Part shown: piece by piece, positions 52,294 through 61,654 of the stretch
Layout of the letters: each line of letters starts with the position of its first letter
Numbering within the stretch: the stretch's first letter is position 1
Translations under genes and position numbers: made by a program
Notes under the pieces: model-generated
Databases searched by the model: none
What the model saw: only the letters and a program-made list of their open reading frames with translations
What the model was told of the DNA's origin: nothing
Assembly: GCF_009866805.1 (NCBI RefSeq)
Contig: NZ_SIZW01000041.1
Span: forward strand, 620,001-684,000
Source: Schauerella aestuarii
Lineage (GTDB): Bacteria; Pseudomonadota; Gammaproteobacteria; Burkholderiales; Burkholderiaceae_B
Direction: 5' to 3'
DNA length: 64,000 nt

Positions 52294-52992
52294 ATGCTCG
52301 AGGTCAATCATATCGACCAGTATTACGGCGGCAGCCACACGCTGCGCGACGTGTCGCTTACCGTTCGCTCAGGCGAAGTGATGGCCCTGTTGGGGCGCAA
52401 CGGCGTGGGCAAGACCACGCTTTTGAAGTGTCTGATGGGCGTGCTCCCGGTCGCGGCCGGCGACGTGCGTTTCGAAGGCACCGACATCACCCGTCTCGCA
52501 CCGCACCGGCGCGCCGCGCGCGGCATGGCCTACGTGCCGCAGGGGCGCGACATCTTCGCGCGGCTGACCGTCGAGGAAAACATTCTGATGGGGATGGCCA
52601 CGCGCAGCGGGCGTGATGCGCGCCGCATCAAAGGCGAGGTTTTCGAACTCTTTCCGGTGCTGCGCACGATGCTGGCACGCCGGGGCGGCGATCTATCGGG
52701 CGGACAGCAGCAGCAACTGGCCATCGCGCGGGCGCTCGTGGCCGAGCCCAAGCTCATCATCCTGGACGAACCCACCGAAGGCATCCAGCCGTCGATCATC
52801 AAGGATATCGCCAACGTGATCCGCCTGTTGCGGCAACGCGGCGACATCGCGATCCTGCTGTGCGAACAGTATTTCGATTTCGCGCGCGAACTGGCGGATC
52901 AATTCGTGGTGCTGTCGCGGGGCGAAGTGGTCGCCAGCGGCGATCGCACGCATATCGACGGCGACGACGTGCGTCGCCATTTGTCGGTATGA
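52294..52992 (+). CDS. urtE: Urea ABC transporter ATPase UrtE
   Basis: 232 residues, LivF-type: Walker A GRNGVGKTTLLK near residue 35, YVPQGRDIFARLTVEENI, signature LSGGQQQQLAIARAL, Walker B LIILDEPTEGIQPSI (typical of UrtE) and LLCEQYFDFA at the switch, where Glu replaces the preceding residue of the usual VEQ and Gln replaces His. Its ATG follows the urtD stop by 1 bp. Last gene of the urea transporter operon. Confidence 0.95.
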   Translation: MLEVNHIDQYYGGSHTLRDVSLTVRSGEVMALLGRNGVGKTTLLKCLMGVLPVAAGDVRFEGTDITRLAPHRRAARGMAYVPQGRDIFARLTVEENILMGMATRSGRDARRIKGEVFELFPVLRTMLARRGGDLSGGQQQQLAIARALVAEPKLIILDEPTEGIQPSIIKDIANVIRLLRQRGDIAILLCEQYFDFARELADQFVVLSRGEVVASGDRTHIDGDDVRRHLSV

Positions 52993-53002
52993 ACGATTGA
53001 TA

Positions 53003-53034
53003 GTGCTGCTCGGTCCTGCAGGGCCGAGCAGCAC
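53003..53034. terminator. Large hairpin between convergent urtE and tartrate dehydrogenase genes
   Basis: GTGCTGCTCGG (53003-53013) pairs perfectly with CCGAGCAGCAC (53024-53034), and the intervening TCCTGCAGGG extends it. An 11-bp GC stem at the end of two convergent units suits a bidirectional transcription end, but no U-run follows on either strand, so Rho may be involved. Confidence 0.55.
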
Positions 53035-53076
53035 CTGGGGCCTGCCGCTAGACGCAGCAAGGCCCCTGCAAGCGCC

Positions 53077-54189
53077 TCAGGCCGTCACGAGCTTGGCGAT
53101 GGCCGCACCCACTTCCGACGTTTTCGCGCTGCCCTTCAAATCAGGAGTGATCGGGCCGTCGCGCAGGACGGTTTCGATGGCTTGCATAATGGCCGCGAAG
53201 GCCGCATCGGTGCGTTGCTGCACGTCGCCGCCGGCGCCCTGACCGAGAAACTCCAGCATCATGGCACCCGACCAGATCATCGCGATCGGGTTGGCGATGC
53301 CCTTGCCGTAGATATCCGGCGCTGACCCATGCACCGGCTCGAAGAGCGACGGAAAATTGCGATCGGGATTCAGATTGGACGAGGGCGCGATGCCGATCGT
53401 TCCGGCGCAGGCGGGGCCCAGATCGGAAAGAATGTCGCCAAACAAATTCGACGCCACCACCACATCGAAGCGATCCGGTTGCAGCACGAAGCGCGCGCTC
53501 AGAATATCGATGTGCTGTTTATCGGTGGTGATTTCGGGATATTGCGCCGCCATCAATTCGGCGCGCTCGTCCCAATAGGGCATGCTGATGGCGATGCCGT
53601 TCGACTTGGTGGCCACGGTCACGTGTTTGCGGGCACGGCGCTGGGCCTGCTCGAACGCGAAGCGCAGCACGCGGTCGGTGCCGATGCGCGTGAAGATCGA
53701 TTCCTGCAGCACGATCTCGCGATCGGTGCCTTCGAACATGCGGCCGCCTACCGAGCTGTACTCGCCTTCGGTGTTTTCGCGCACGACCAGAAAGTCGATG
53801 TCGCCGGGCTTGCGGTTGGCCAGCGGGCACGGCACGCCATCGAACAAACGCACGGGGCGCAGGTTGATGTACTGGTCGAATTCGCGGCGAAACTTCAGAA
53901 GGGAGCCCCACAACGAGATGTGATCGGGCAGCATCTCGGGCCAACCCACCGCACCGAAATAAATGGCGTCGCAGTCGCCGATCTGATCTTTCCAGTCATC
54001 GGGCATCATCTGCCCATGCACCTTGTGATAGTCGCAACTGGCCCATTCGATGTGTTGAAAATCGAACGTCAGGCCGAAACGTTTGCCGGCGGCTTCGAGC
54101 ACGCGCAGGCCTTCGGGCATGACTTCCTTGCCAATCCCGTCGCCAGGGATCACTGCAATGCGAAATGGTTTTGCTGCGGGGGTGGCCAC
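53077..54189 (-). CDS. Tartrate dehydrogenase / D-malate dehydrogenase (TtuC/DmlA-like)
   Basis: 370 residues of the beta-decarboxylating dehydrogenase family. It opens with FRIAVIPGDGIGKEVMPEG, has the substrate Arg set in LRPVRLFDGVP, the ENTEGEYSSVGGR loop, the metal Asp set in SNLFGDILSDLGPAC, and the NAD-binding FEPVHGSAPDIYGKGIANP. The WASCDYHKVHGQMMPDDW segment is specific for TtuC/DmlA rather than LeuB. Substrate is L-tartrate and/or D-malate. It is the third gene in the leftward direction after kynB and the HIT gene; co-transcription is possible. Confidence 0.9.
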   Translation of the reverse strand: MATPAAKPFRIAVIPGDGIGKEVMPEGLRVLEAAGKRFGLTFDFQHIEWASCDYHKVHGQMMPDDWKDQIGDCDAIYFGAVGWPEMLPDHISLWGSLLKFRREFDQYINLRPVRLFDGVPCPLANRKPGDIDFLVVRENTEGEYSSVGGRMFEGTDREIVLQESIFTRIGTDRVLRFAFEQAQRRARKHVTVATKSNGIAISMPYWDERAELMAAQYPEITTDKQHIDILSARFVLQPDRFDVVVASNLFGDILSDLGPACAGTIGIAPSSNLNPDRNFPSLFEPVHGSAPDIYGKGIANPIAMIWSGAMMLEFLGQGAGGDVQQRTDAAFAAIMQAIETVLRDGPITPDLKGSAKTSEVGAAIAKLVTA

Positions 54190-54325
54190 GATTGTCTACT
54201 CCTTGAGAGGTCGGGGGGATGGCGATGCCGCGACTGGGGGCGTCGCGGTGGCCGGTGGGGGGCATCGATCGCTTCTGCGGCGACGTAGCGCTGCGCGGCG
54301 GCTGCCGCGTCGTCAAAATCGAACG

Positions 54326-54748
54326 TTACTCGGCAAGCGCGGCGCGGATCTTCTGCGCGTTGGCCTCGAGCACGGCGCTGTCGGCCATGGTCGTGGCGTG
54401 ATCGCGATAGCTGCGGCCGGGGTGGCGCGGGATGACGTGAAAGTGGCAGTGCGGCACCGTCTGGCCTGCGGCTTCGCCATTCATCTGCGCGACGTAGATG
54501 CCGGGCGCCTGCATGGCGGTTTTCACCGCGCGGGCCAGCCTTTGCGTGGTCAGGATGGTGGCCTGCAAGGCGTCGGCCGGCACATCCATCAACGTGGCGC
54601 CGGCGGCCTTCGGGATGATCAGCACGTGGCCATCCGTTTGCGGCATGATGTCCATGAAGGCGAGCGTGACGTCGTCCTCATACACCTTGACGCAGGGCGC
54701 TTCGCCGCGCAGGATCTTTGCAAAGATATTGTTGGGGTCGTAACTCAT
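54326..54748 (-). CDS. HIT-family nucleotide hydrolase
   Basis: 140 residues. The histidine triad is HCHFH at residues 100-104 within VPHCHFHVIPRH, and the N-terminal FAKILRGEAPCVKVYEDD is typical of the Hint branch. Such enzymes split AMP from amines or other conjugates. It lies 71 bp downstream of kynB in the same direction. Confidence 0.92.
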   Translation of the reverse strand: MSYDPNNIFAKILRGEAPCVKVYEDDVTLAFMDIMPQTDGHVLIIPKAAGATLMDVPADALQATILTTQRLARAVKTAMQAPGIYVAQMNGEAAGQTVPHCHFHVIPRHPGRSYRDHATTMADSAVLEANAQKIRAALAE

Positions 54749-54819
54749 CGGCCGTTGTCCTCAATACTGGCAGGTCCATCAGCGGCGACTATACCTTAGT
54801 CGCGAATGCGCATCGCGCC

Positions 54820-55449
54820 CTAGCGCAGGGCGCGCAGCACGGCGCGCACGGGGCTGGCATCGGCGTCGGCCAGGGCCAGGGGCAGGGCAATCAGCTCGTA
54901 GTCGCCCTCCGGCACGGCGTCGAGCACCAGGTTTTCCAGCACCCGCATATCGTGCCGGCGAAGACGGTGATGGCTATCCAGCGTTTTGCTTGTGCCCGGG
55001 TCGACGCTGGGGGTGTCGATGCCCACCAGCCGCACGCCGCGCTCCGCCAGCCAATCGAGCGTTTCCGGTGCAAAGGCGGCAAAGCGGTCGCGCCAGGCAT
55101 CGACGGCGGCGCGCTGCTCGGTGCGTACCAGTACGCGGGGCGGCAGCGCGGCTGCAGCATGTTGCAAATGGGCGATCTCGATAAGGGGATGCACGCCGAT
55201 CGCGTGAATGACGCGGCAAACGCCCAGGAACGGCTCCAGCGCCACGGCGCCGATGGGCGCCCCGTCGGCGTCGTAGTGCAGCGGCGCATCCGCATGCGCG
55301 CCCACGTGGGGCGAGAGACGGATTTCGCTGACATTGACCGGACACTCCGGGCCGATGGTCCATTTCCACTGCTGGGAAAACGGCGTGTCGCCCGGGAACA
55401 CGGGCGATGCCGCACGCACGGGGGGGGAGATATCCCAGAGCCTTGTCAT
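54820..55449 (-). CDS. kynB: Kynurenine formamidase
   Basis: 209 residues from ATG 55449-55447 behind GGA about 8 nt upstream. The cyclase family metal site [13 protein letters not shown] gives H48, H52, D54 and H58; [16 protein letters not shown] is the second KynB signature, and the protein opens with RLWDISPPV. It hydrolyses N-formylkynurenine, product of the dioxygenase KynA, to kynurenine. It is divergent from kynU-kynA across a 140-bp gap that holds a perfect AT palindrome. In several Burkholderiales the three kyn genes are in one operon, so the split orientation is a variation. Confidence 0.94.
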   Translation of the reverse strand: MTRLWDISPPVRAASPVFPGDTPFSQQWKWTIGPECPVNVSEIRLSPHVGAHADAPLHYDADGAPIGAVALEPFLGVCRVIHAIGVHPLIEIAHLQHAAAALPPRVLVRTEQRAAVDAWRDRFAAFAPETLDWLAERGVRLVGIDTPSVDPGTSKTLDSHHRLRRHDMRVLENLVLDAVPEGDYELIALPLALADADASPVRAVLRALR

Positions 55450-55471
55450 ATCCAATTCCTGCGCGAAATGA

Positions 55472-55483
55472 TTTAAGCTTAAA
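55472..55483. promoter_or_regulatory. 12-bp AT palindrome between kynB and kynU
   Basis: TTTAAGCTTAAA is a perfect palindrome inside an otherwise GC-rich gap between the divergent kynB and kynUA units, 23 bp from the kynB start. An Lrp/AsnC-type regulator (KynR) controls kyn genes in pseudomonads and relatives and favours AT-rich sites, so this is a plausible operator. No kynR gene is in the window. Confidence 0.45.
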
Positions 55484-55589
55484 GTATGCCTGCGGCTGCC
55501 TTTGACGCCAAGCGTCGAGCACCGCGCACCGCTCATCAATTGAGGGCGTCGTCGCGGCATCGACCGCCCTGTTTTACCGGAAAAACGTC

Positions 55590-56849
55590 ATGACGATCGA
55601 CGAGTCAACGTGTGCGGCGCGCGACGCGGCAGACCCGCTGCGCAGCCTGCGCGACAACTTCGTGCTCAATCCCGATGAAGTGTACTTGGATGGCAATTCG
55701 CTGGGCGTGCTGCCCAGGGCCACCGCGGCGCGCATGCAGGACGTCATCGCCCAGGAGTGGGGTGATGGCCTGATCCGCAGCTGGAACACCGCGGGCTGGA
55801 TCGATCTGCCGCAGCGCGTGGGCAACAAGATTGCACGATTGGTCGGCGCTGCGGACGGCGAACTGATCGTCGCCGACTCCACCTCGGTCAATCTCTATAA
55901 AGCACTGTCGGCCGCATGTGCGCTGGCCAAGCAGGCGGGGCGCGGCGGCAAGCGCATCGTGAGCGAGCGCAGCAACTTTCCAACCGATTTGTACATCGCC
56001 GAATCGCTGGCGCGCGAACAAGGTTTCACGCTCGATCTGATCGAGCCGGACGACATCCTGGGCACGCTCGACGATTCCGTGGCCGTGCTGCTGCTCACGC
56101 ACGTCAACTATCGTACCGGCCGGATGCACGATATGGCGGGCATCACGGCGGCCGCCCATCGCGCCGGCGCGCTCACTATCTGGGACCTGGCCCACTCGGC
56201 CGGTGCCGTGCCGGTGGATTTGAATGGCGCCGACGCCGATTTCGCCATTGGGTGCGGCTACAAGTATCTGAATGGCGGCCCGGGCGCGCCCGCGTTCGTG
56301 TGGGTGCATCGTCGTCACGCCGAGGCCGCCACGCAGCCGCTGTCGGGATGGATGGGACACGCTGCGCCGTTTGCCTTCACCACCGGCTATGCGCCGGCGC
56401 CGGGCATCAATCGCTTTCTGTGCGGCACGCCACCGCTGTTGTCGCTCTCGGCGCTTGAGTGCGGGGTGGACAGCGTGCTGGCGGCCGAGCCTTTGGGCGG
56501 CATGCCGGCGCTGCGCGAGAAATCGTTGGCGCTGACGCAACTGTTCATCGAGCTGGTCGAATCGCGCTGCGCGGGTCACAACCTCGAGCTGGCCAGTCCG
56601 CGCGAGGGCGATCAGCGGGGCAGTCAGGTGTGCTTCAGTCTGCCGGACGGCGCCTACGCCATCGTGCAGGCACTGATCGCGCGGGGGGTGATCGGCGACT
56701 TCCGGGCGCCCGATATCTTGCGTTTCGGCTTTACGCCGCTGTATACGAGCTATGTGGATGTGTGGCGAGCGGTGGAACAACTGCGCCAGGTGCTTGAGGG
56801 TGGAGAATGGCGCGAAGCGCGCTTTGCGCAACGCGCGGCAGTAACGTGA
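55590..56849 (+). CDS. kynU: Kynureninase
   Basis: 419 residues. The PLP lysine is K225 in [16 protein letters not shown], preceded by the Asp of [15 protein letters not shown]. The N-terminal [18 protein letters not shown] and [14 protein letters not shown] segments are conserved. It cleaves kynurenine to anthranilate and alanine. First gene of the rightward kynU-kynA pair; its 3' end lies 17 bp before the kynA start. Confidence 0.96.
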   Translation: MTIDESTCAARDAADPLRSLRDNFVLNPDEVYLDGNSLGVLPRATAARMQDVIAQEWGDGLIRSWNTAGWIDLPQRVGNKIARLVGAADGELIVADSTSVNLYKALSAACALAKQAGRGGKRIVSERSNFPTDLYIAESLAREQGFTLDLIEPDDILGTLDDSVAVLLLTHVNYRTGRMHDMAGITAAAHRAGALTIWDLAHSAGAVPVDLNGADADFAIGCGYKYLNGGPGAPAFVWVHRRHAEAATQPLSGWMGHAAPFAFTTGYAPAPGINRFLCGTPPLLSLSALECGVDSVLAAEPLGGMPALREKSLALTQLFIELVESRCAGHNLELASPREGDQRGSQVCFSLPDGAYAIVQALIARGVIGDFRAPDILRFGFTPLYTSYVDVWRAVEQLRQVLEGGEWREARFAQRAAVT

Positions 56850-56866
56850 GCAACCCGGAGAGCGCA

Positions 56867-57715
56867 ATGACCGAACCCCAAACGCCTGCGGATATCGTCC
56901 GCGAAGAACGCGCGCAGCTCGATTTCTCGCGCGACATGACCTACGGCGACTATCTGCATCTGGATGCGCTGCTTACCGCGCAGCATCCGTTGTCGCCCGA
57001 GCACAATGAAATGCTCTTCATCGTGCAGCATCAGACCAGCGAATTGTGGATGAAGCTGATGTTGCACGAGCTGCGCGCCGCAATCGACAACGTCGCGAAC
57101 GACCGTCTGGCACCGGCATTCAAGATGCTCGCGCGCGTGAGCCGCATCATGGATCAACTGGTGCATGCGTGGGATGTACTGGCCACCATGACGCCGCCCG
57201 AGTATTCGGCGCTGCGGCCCTATCTGGCACGATCCAGCGGATTCCAGAGTTTCCAGTATCGCCAGATCGAATTTTTGCTGGGCAACAAAAATGCGGCCAT
57301 GCTCAAGCCCCATGCGCACCGGCCGGATCTGCAGGCGCAGGTGCAGGCGGCTTTCGAGGCGCCGTCGTTGTATGACGAATCGCTGCGGCTGTTGGCGCGT
57401 CACGGCATCCCGGTGCCGGCCACCGCCACGCAGCGGGATTGGACGCAACCGTATCGGGCGGATCCCGGCGTCGAATTGGCGTGGCTGACCGTGTATCGCG
57501 ATTCGGAGCGTTATTGGGATCTGTACCAACTGGGCGAAAAGCTCACCGATCTGGAAGACGCCTTTCGTCAATGGCGGTTCCGTCACGTCACCACCGTGGA
57601 GCGGGTGATCGGATTCAAGCGCGGCACCGGCGGCACGGGCGGTGTAAGCTACCTGCGCAAGATGCTCGACGTGGTGCTGTTTCCCGAAATCTGGACGCTG
57701 CGCACCTCGCTTTGA
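56867..57715 (+). CDS. kynA: Tryptophan 2,3-dioxygenase
   Basis: 282 residues from ATG 56867 with GGAGA 5 nt upstream. The heme-ligand His is H240 in [15 protein letters not shown], followed by the loop [10 protein letters not shown]. The N-terminal [13 protein letters not shown] and the substrate region [19 protein letters not shown] are typical. It opens the indole ring of tryptophan to N-formylkynurenine, feeding KynB and KynU. Confidence 0.97.
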   Translation: MTEPQTPADIVREERAQLDFSRDMTYGDYLHLDALLTAQHPLSPEHNEMLFIVQHQTSELWMKLMLHELRAAIDNVANDRLAPAFKMLARVSRIMDQLVHAWDVLATMTPPEYSALRPYLARSSGFQSFQYRQIEFLLGNKNAAMLKPHAHRPDLQAQVQAAFEAPSLYDESLRLLARHGIPVPATATQRDWTQPYRADPGVELAWLTVYRDSERYWDLYQLGEKLTDLEDAFRQWRFRHVTTVERVIGFKRGTGGTGGVSYLRKMLDVVLFPEIWTLRTSL

Positions 57716-57730
57716 CATCGCTTCGGCGGG

Positions 57731-57837
57731 AGGCGCCGGCGGCGCCTGGCTACCGCAGAAACGGGTGCATGGCGGCATGCGTCTTGCTGGATCGGCGGGT
57801 GCGATAGTCTCGTCATCGGCGGCGCGAGGCCGCCGAT
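57731..57837. other. Two hairpins after kynA
   Basis: AGGCGCC/GGCGCCT (57731-57747, 3-nt loop) and ATCGGCGGC/GCCGCCGAT (57815-57837, 5-nt loop) form strong GC stems in the 152-bp gap between kynA and the small ORF at 57868. No U-runs follow. They may end the kynUA transcript with Rho or protect its 3' end. Confidence 0.4.
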
Positions 57838-57867
57838 CGTCATTGTCTGCCGCCTCTGGAGCATGCC

Positions 57868-58077
57868 ATGAGTCTGCCGCGCAATCAGCAACCGAACGAT
57901 GCGTCTCGCACCGATCCCCCACCGCCCAAGACACCGAAGCCGCCGCCCGAAAGCACCGACACCGATCGGGATTCGGGGTTTAATATTCCGCCAGGGGTCG
58001 ACCCCGATACCGCGCGCGATCCAGGCAACCAGACGCCTGCTGCACCGAAGACCGATAACCGGTCTGGGCGCGGCTGA
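57868..58077 (+). CDS. Small Pro/Asp-rich protein, unknown
   Basis: 69 residues, with GGAG 6 nt before the ATG. The sequence is dominated by Pro, Asp, Thr and Asn (PPPPKTPKPPPES and NIPPGVDPDTARD), with no hydrophobic segment, so it is probably disordered and cytoplasmic. I do not recognise a family. Good ribosome site and position between genes on the same strand favour a real gene, but it could be spurious. Confidence 0.5.
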   Translation: MSLPRNQQPNDASRTDPPPPKTPKPPPESTDTDRDSGFNIPPGVDPDTARDPGNQTPAAPKTDNRSGRG

Positions 58078-58127
58078 CGGGCCAGCGCGTCCACCGTACG
58101 TCACGCTTTTCCTACGTCCAAGACACG

Positions 58128-59051
58128 ATGACCGACACTTCCCTTTGCACGATCGACCGCATCATGCTCGACGAACTCGTGTGCTGGCGTGTGCGCACGC
58201 CGCACGGCGAAGCGTGCGTTTCTGAGCAGGGCGCGCATTTGTTGCGTTACCGCCCCACCGATCAGCCGCCTCTGGTGTGGCTGAGCGAGCAGGCCGAATT
58301 CCGGCTGGGAGAGAGCCCGCGCGGGGGCGTGCCGGTGTGCTGGCCCTGGTTTGGCGATCTGGCGCGCAATCCGCACGCCGTACGCGCCGAGGCCGCCGAT
58401 ATGGACGATCCTCCGAAGCACGGGGTTGCCCGAACCTTGCTGTGGACGCTGACCTCGCAAAGCACCGATGCCGAGGGTGCCACGTTGGTATTTACGCTCG
58501 ACTTGCCCGAAGGTCTGGACGGCTGGCGGCACAGTGCGCGTGCCGCACTCACGATGCGTTTCGACACGGCGGTCACGCTGTCGCTCACGACGTTGAATCG
58601 TGGCACGGCGCCGTTATCCATGACGCAGGCGCTGCATACGTACTTCGCGGCGAGCGATGTGCATGCGGTGTCGGTCGATGGGTTCGACGGTACGCACTAC
58701 ATCGACACGCTTGACGACTGGCGCGAGAAGCCGCAAGCCGGCGCGATCCGCTTTACCGGTGAGACCGATCGAATCTATCAGGGCTTCGCGGGGCATGCCG
58801 TGATTCACGATCCCGGCTGGCAGCGGACGATTCACATTCATACGCAGGGTTCGGCGTCCGCCATCGTCTGGAATCCCTGGATCGACAAGGCGCGGCGCCT
58901 GACGCAGTTCGATGACGACGAGTGGCGCGGCATGCTGTGCATCGAAACCGCGCGTGCCGCTGCCGACCTGCTCACGCTTCAGCCGGGCGAAGCGCACACC
59001 TTGTCCGTAAGGTTGACCGTCGAGCCTGCCCACGTATCGAGTCCGGTTTAA
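58128..59051 (+). CDS. D-hexose-6-phosphate mutarotase (YeaD-like)
   Basis: 307 residues of the aldose-1-epimerase-like fold. YeaD-type features are VCWPWFGDL, HGVARTLLWTL (catalytic His), ALHTYFAASDV (second His) and VWNPWIDKARRL with the late Glu in CIETARAAAD. It interconverts alpha and beta anomers of glucose-6-phosphate. No sugar genes are adjacent. The ABC exporter gene follows after 6 bp. Confidence 0.92.
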   Translation: MTDTSLCTIDRIMLDELVCWRVRTPHGEACVSEQGAHLLRYRPTDQPPLVWLSEQAEFRLGESPRGGVPVCWPWFGDLARNPHAVRAEAADMDDPPKHGVARTLLWTLTSQSTDAEGATLVFTLDLPEGLDGWRHSARAALTMRFDTAVTLSLTTLNRGTAPLSMTQALHTYFAASDVHAVSVDGFDGTHYIDTLDDWREKPQAGAIRFTGETDRIYQGFAGHAVIHDPGWQRTIHIHTQGSASAIVWNPWIDKARRLTQFDDDEWRGMLCIETARAAADLLTLQPGEAHTLSVRLTVEPAHVSSPV

Positions 59052-59057
59052 GGCGTC

Positions 59058-60911
59058 ATGTCCCAAAAATCGACTCGGGGTATTTTTGCGCGGTTCGAGC
59101 GGCTGATCGATCCGTTTCAACCTGCCAGCGACGCCACGCCTCCGGCGCGCGTCGCCAAGTTTTATATCTATTATCTGGTTCAGGTGTGGCCGGTATTGTT
59201 CGTCTTGCTCGCCGTAGGCTTGGTGGCCGCACTGATCGAAGTGGCGCTGTTTCGCTACGTGGGCAATATCGTCGACTTGGCCCAGTCCACGCCGCCTGGT
59301 GAGTTCTTTTCGACGCACGGCACCACGTTGCTGCTGATGGCGGCGGTGGCATTGATCGTGCGGCCGCTATTCATCGGGCTGCACGATTTGCTGGTGCACC
59401 AGACGGTCAATCCCAATCTGACCACTTTGATTCGCTGGCAAACGCATCGCTACGTGCTCAAGCAAAGCATCGGATTTTTTCACAACGATTTTGCGGGCCG
59501 CATTGCGCAGCGCATTCTGCAGACCGGCAATGCATTGCGCGATTCCGCCGTTCAAGCGGTCGATGCGTTGTGGCATGTGTTCATCTATGCCGGTAGTGCC
59601 TTGATTCTGTTTGCGCAGGCCGACTGGCGCCTCACCGTGCCGCTGATCATCTGGATCGTCGGCTATGCGGTCGTGTTGCGGGTATTCATTCCGCGCGTGA
59701 AGGCGCGTTCGGCAGTGGCTGCGGAAGCGCGTGCCAAACTGATGGGGCGCATCGTCGACGGCTACACCAACATCACCACACTGAAATTGTTCGGGCACAA
59801 CGCGGGCGAAGAACGCTATGCGCGCGAGGCCCTGGCAGAAGAAACCGGCAGCGCCCAATATGCTGCGCGCGTGATCACGGCCATGGACTTCTGCATCATG
59901 TTGCTCAACGGCGTGCTGATCGTGGGCACCGCCGGACTGGCATTGTGGCTGTGGTCGATCGGGCGCATCTCGGTGGGGGCAATCACGCTGGCCGTGGGTC
60001 TCGCAATCCAGATCAACAATATGTCGGGCTGGATCATGTGGGTGGTCAACGGCATTTTCGAGAACGTCGGCAATGTGCAGGACGGGATCAACACGATCTC
60101 GCGTCCGCGCACCATCGTCGATGTGCCCGACGCGCCGCCATTGCGCGTGACGGCCGGCGCATTGGACTTTGACGGCGTCGATTTTCACTACGGCAAAGGT
60201 GCCGGCCTGATCGACAAGCTCGATCTGCACATCGCGGCGGGCGAAAAAATCGGTTTGATCGGACTCTCCGGCGCCGGCAAATCCACTCTGGTCAATCTGC
60301 TGCTGCGCCTGTACGACGTCGAGGGCGGGCGTATCACCATCGACGGTCAGGATATTTCACAGGTGACGCAAGAAAGCTTGCGTGCGCAGATCGGCGTGGT
60401 GTCGCAGGACACCTCGCTGCTGCATCGCTCGATTCGCGAAAACTTGCGGTATGGCCGGCCCGAGGCGACCGAAGAAGAGATCGTGCAGGCCGTGGCGCAG
60501 GCCAAGGCCGACTCGTTCATCAATGCGCTCGGCGATCGCGAAGGCCGGATCGGGCTGGATGCGCATGTGGGGGAGCGCGGCGTGAAGCTCTCCGGCGGAC
60601 AACGGCAGCGCGTGGCGATTGCCCGAATGCTTTTGAAGGATTCGCCGATTCTCGTGCTCGACGAGGCGACGTCGGCGCTCGATTCCGAAGTGGAAGCGGC
60701 CATCCAGGAGAGCCTGGATGTGTTGATGCGCGGCAAGACGGTGATTGCGATCGCTCACCGGTTATCGACGATTGCGCGGATGGATCGGCTGGTCGTCATG
60801 GAGCGTGGCAGGATCGTCGAGTCGGGCACACATGCCGAGTTGATTGCGGCCGGCGGCCTGTATTCGCGCCTGTGGCGTCATCAAACCGGCGGTTTCATGG
60901 GGATGGATTGA
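59058..60911 (+). CDS. ABC exporter, fused membrane and ATPase domains
   Basis: 617 residues. A six-helix type-IV exporter membrane domain (to about residue 345; IGFFHNDFAGRIAQRILQTG is a coupling helix) is followed by an ATPase domain: Walker A GLSGAGKSTL near residue 402, the Q-loop in VVSQDTSLLHRSI, signature LSGGQRQRVAIARM near 510, Walker B ILVLDEATSALDSE, and switch AIAHRLSTIA. It would act as a homodimer exporting lipids, drugs or peptides; no substrate is indicated. It sits 6 bp after the mutarotase gene, so the two are co-transcribed. Confidence 0.93.
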   Translation: MSQKSTRGIFARFERLIDPFQPASDATPPARVAKFYIYYLVQVWPVLFVLLAVGLVAALIEVALFRYVGNIVDLAQSTPPGEFFSTHGTTLLLMAAVALIVRPLFIGLHDLLVHQTVNPNLTTLIRWQTHRYVLKQSIGFFHNDFAGRIAQRILQTGNALRDSAVQAVDALWHVFIYAGSALILFAQADWRLTVPLIIWIVGYAVVLRVFIPRVKARSAVAAEARAKLMGRIVDGYTNITTLKLFGHNAGEERYAREALAEETGSAQYAARVITAMDFCIMLLNGVLIVGTAGLALWLWSIGRISVGAITLAVGLAIQINNMSGWIMWVVNGIFENVGNVQDGINTISRPRTIVDVPDAPPLRVTAGALDFDGVDFHYGKGAGLIDKLDLHIAAGEKIGLIGLSGAGKSTLVNLLLRLYDVEGGRITIDGQDISQVTQESLRAQIGVVSQDTSLLHRSIRENLRYGRPEATEEEIVQAVAQAKADSFINALGDREGRIGLDAHVGERGVKLSGGQRQRVAIARMLLKDSPILVLDEATSALDSEVEAAIQESLDVLMRGKTVIAIAHRLSTIARMDRLVVMERGRIVESGTHAELIAAGGLYSRLWRHQTGGFMGMD

Positions 60912-60938
60912 GCCCGACCTGCGCGTCCGCCTCTGCGG

Positions 60939-61451
60939 CTACTTCTTGAGTGCGGCGGCGGTTTCCACCGCACGCGTGTGGTGGTCAGTGAGCACCGGCA
61001 CCATCTCTTGTGCGAAGGCGCGTACGTCTTTGTCTTTGGCGTTTGCTGCAGCCTGTTGAAACTGCTTCAGCGAAGCCGCCTGGCGTTTTGGACCAGCCTG
61101 CTCCATATAGGCGCGATCGAAGGCATCGCCTTTCTGAGCCGAAAGTTTTTTCAATGCGGCATGGTGTGCATCGCCCGGACCCACGGGGAGATCGACTTTC
61201 TTGTCCATCGCCAGCTTTTTCAAGGCGTTCTCGATCCGCCGATTGTCATCCACCATCTGCGCGGCGTACTTTTTGACGACCTCATTTTGGCCCAACCGTT
61301 CTGCCAACCGGCTCGATTGAATGTCGAACTGACCGTCCAGGGCCGCTTCTTTCAGAAAGGCCGCGTCGGCCGCGGCAGGCGCTGCCGCGTGAACGGTGGC
61401 CGTCAGGCAGATGGCCGCGCCCAGGCTCAGGGCAATACAGCGAGCGTTCAT
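60939..61451 (-). CDS. DUF4142 exported protein
   Basis: 170 residues from ATG 61451-61449. The signal peptide (ARCIALSLGAAICLTATVHA) precedes an all-helical ferritin-like DUF4142 domain: DAAFLKEAALDGQFDIQSSRL, VKKYAAQMVDDNRRIENALKKL, FDRAYMEQAGPKRQ and KDVRAFAQEMVPVLTDHHTRAV. Periplasmic; function unknown, often stress-related. It is flanked by convergent ABC and divergent SbcD-like genes and is monocistronic. Confidence 0.88.
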   Translation of the reverse strand: MNARCIALSLGAAICLTATVHAAAPAAADAAFLKEAALDGQFDIQSSRLAERLGQNEVVKKYAAQMVDDNRRIENALKKLAMDKKVDLPVGPGDAHHAALKKLSAQKGDAFDRAYMEQAGPKRQAASLKQFQQAAANAKDKDVRAFAQEMVPVLTDHHTRAVETAAALKK

Positions 61452-61654
61452 AAGCGTGATCAAGGCAGTCTCTCGGTAGGGCAAGCGAGTGAAGGGGCAA
61501 CTGGCGTGCCCGGTGTAATCGGCCGTGTGCCGAAATCGGACAGGTAGGCACTTTGCCACACCGCCATGAGTCAGCGATAGACGTAGATCTACGGCTTGCA
61601 CGGTCATCGCAAAAACGTATGATCGTGTCCATACGAACGATAGGCAGGACGCAC

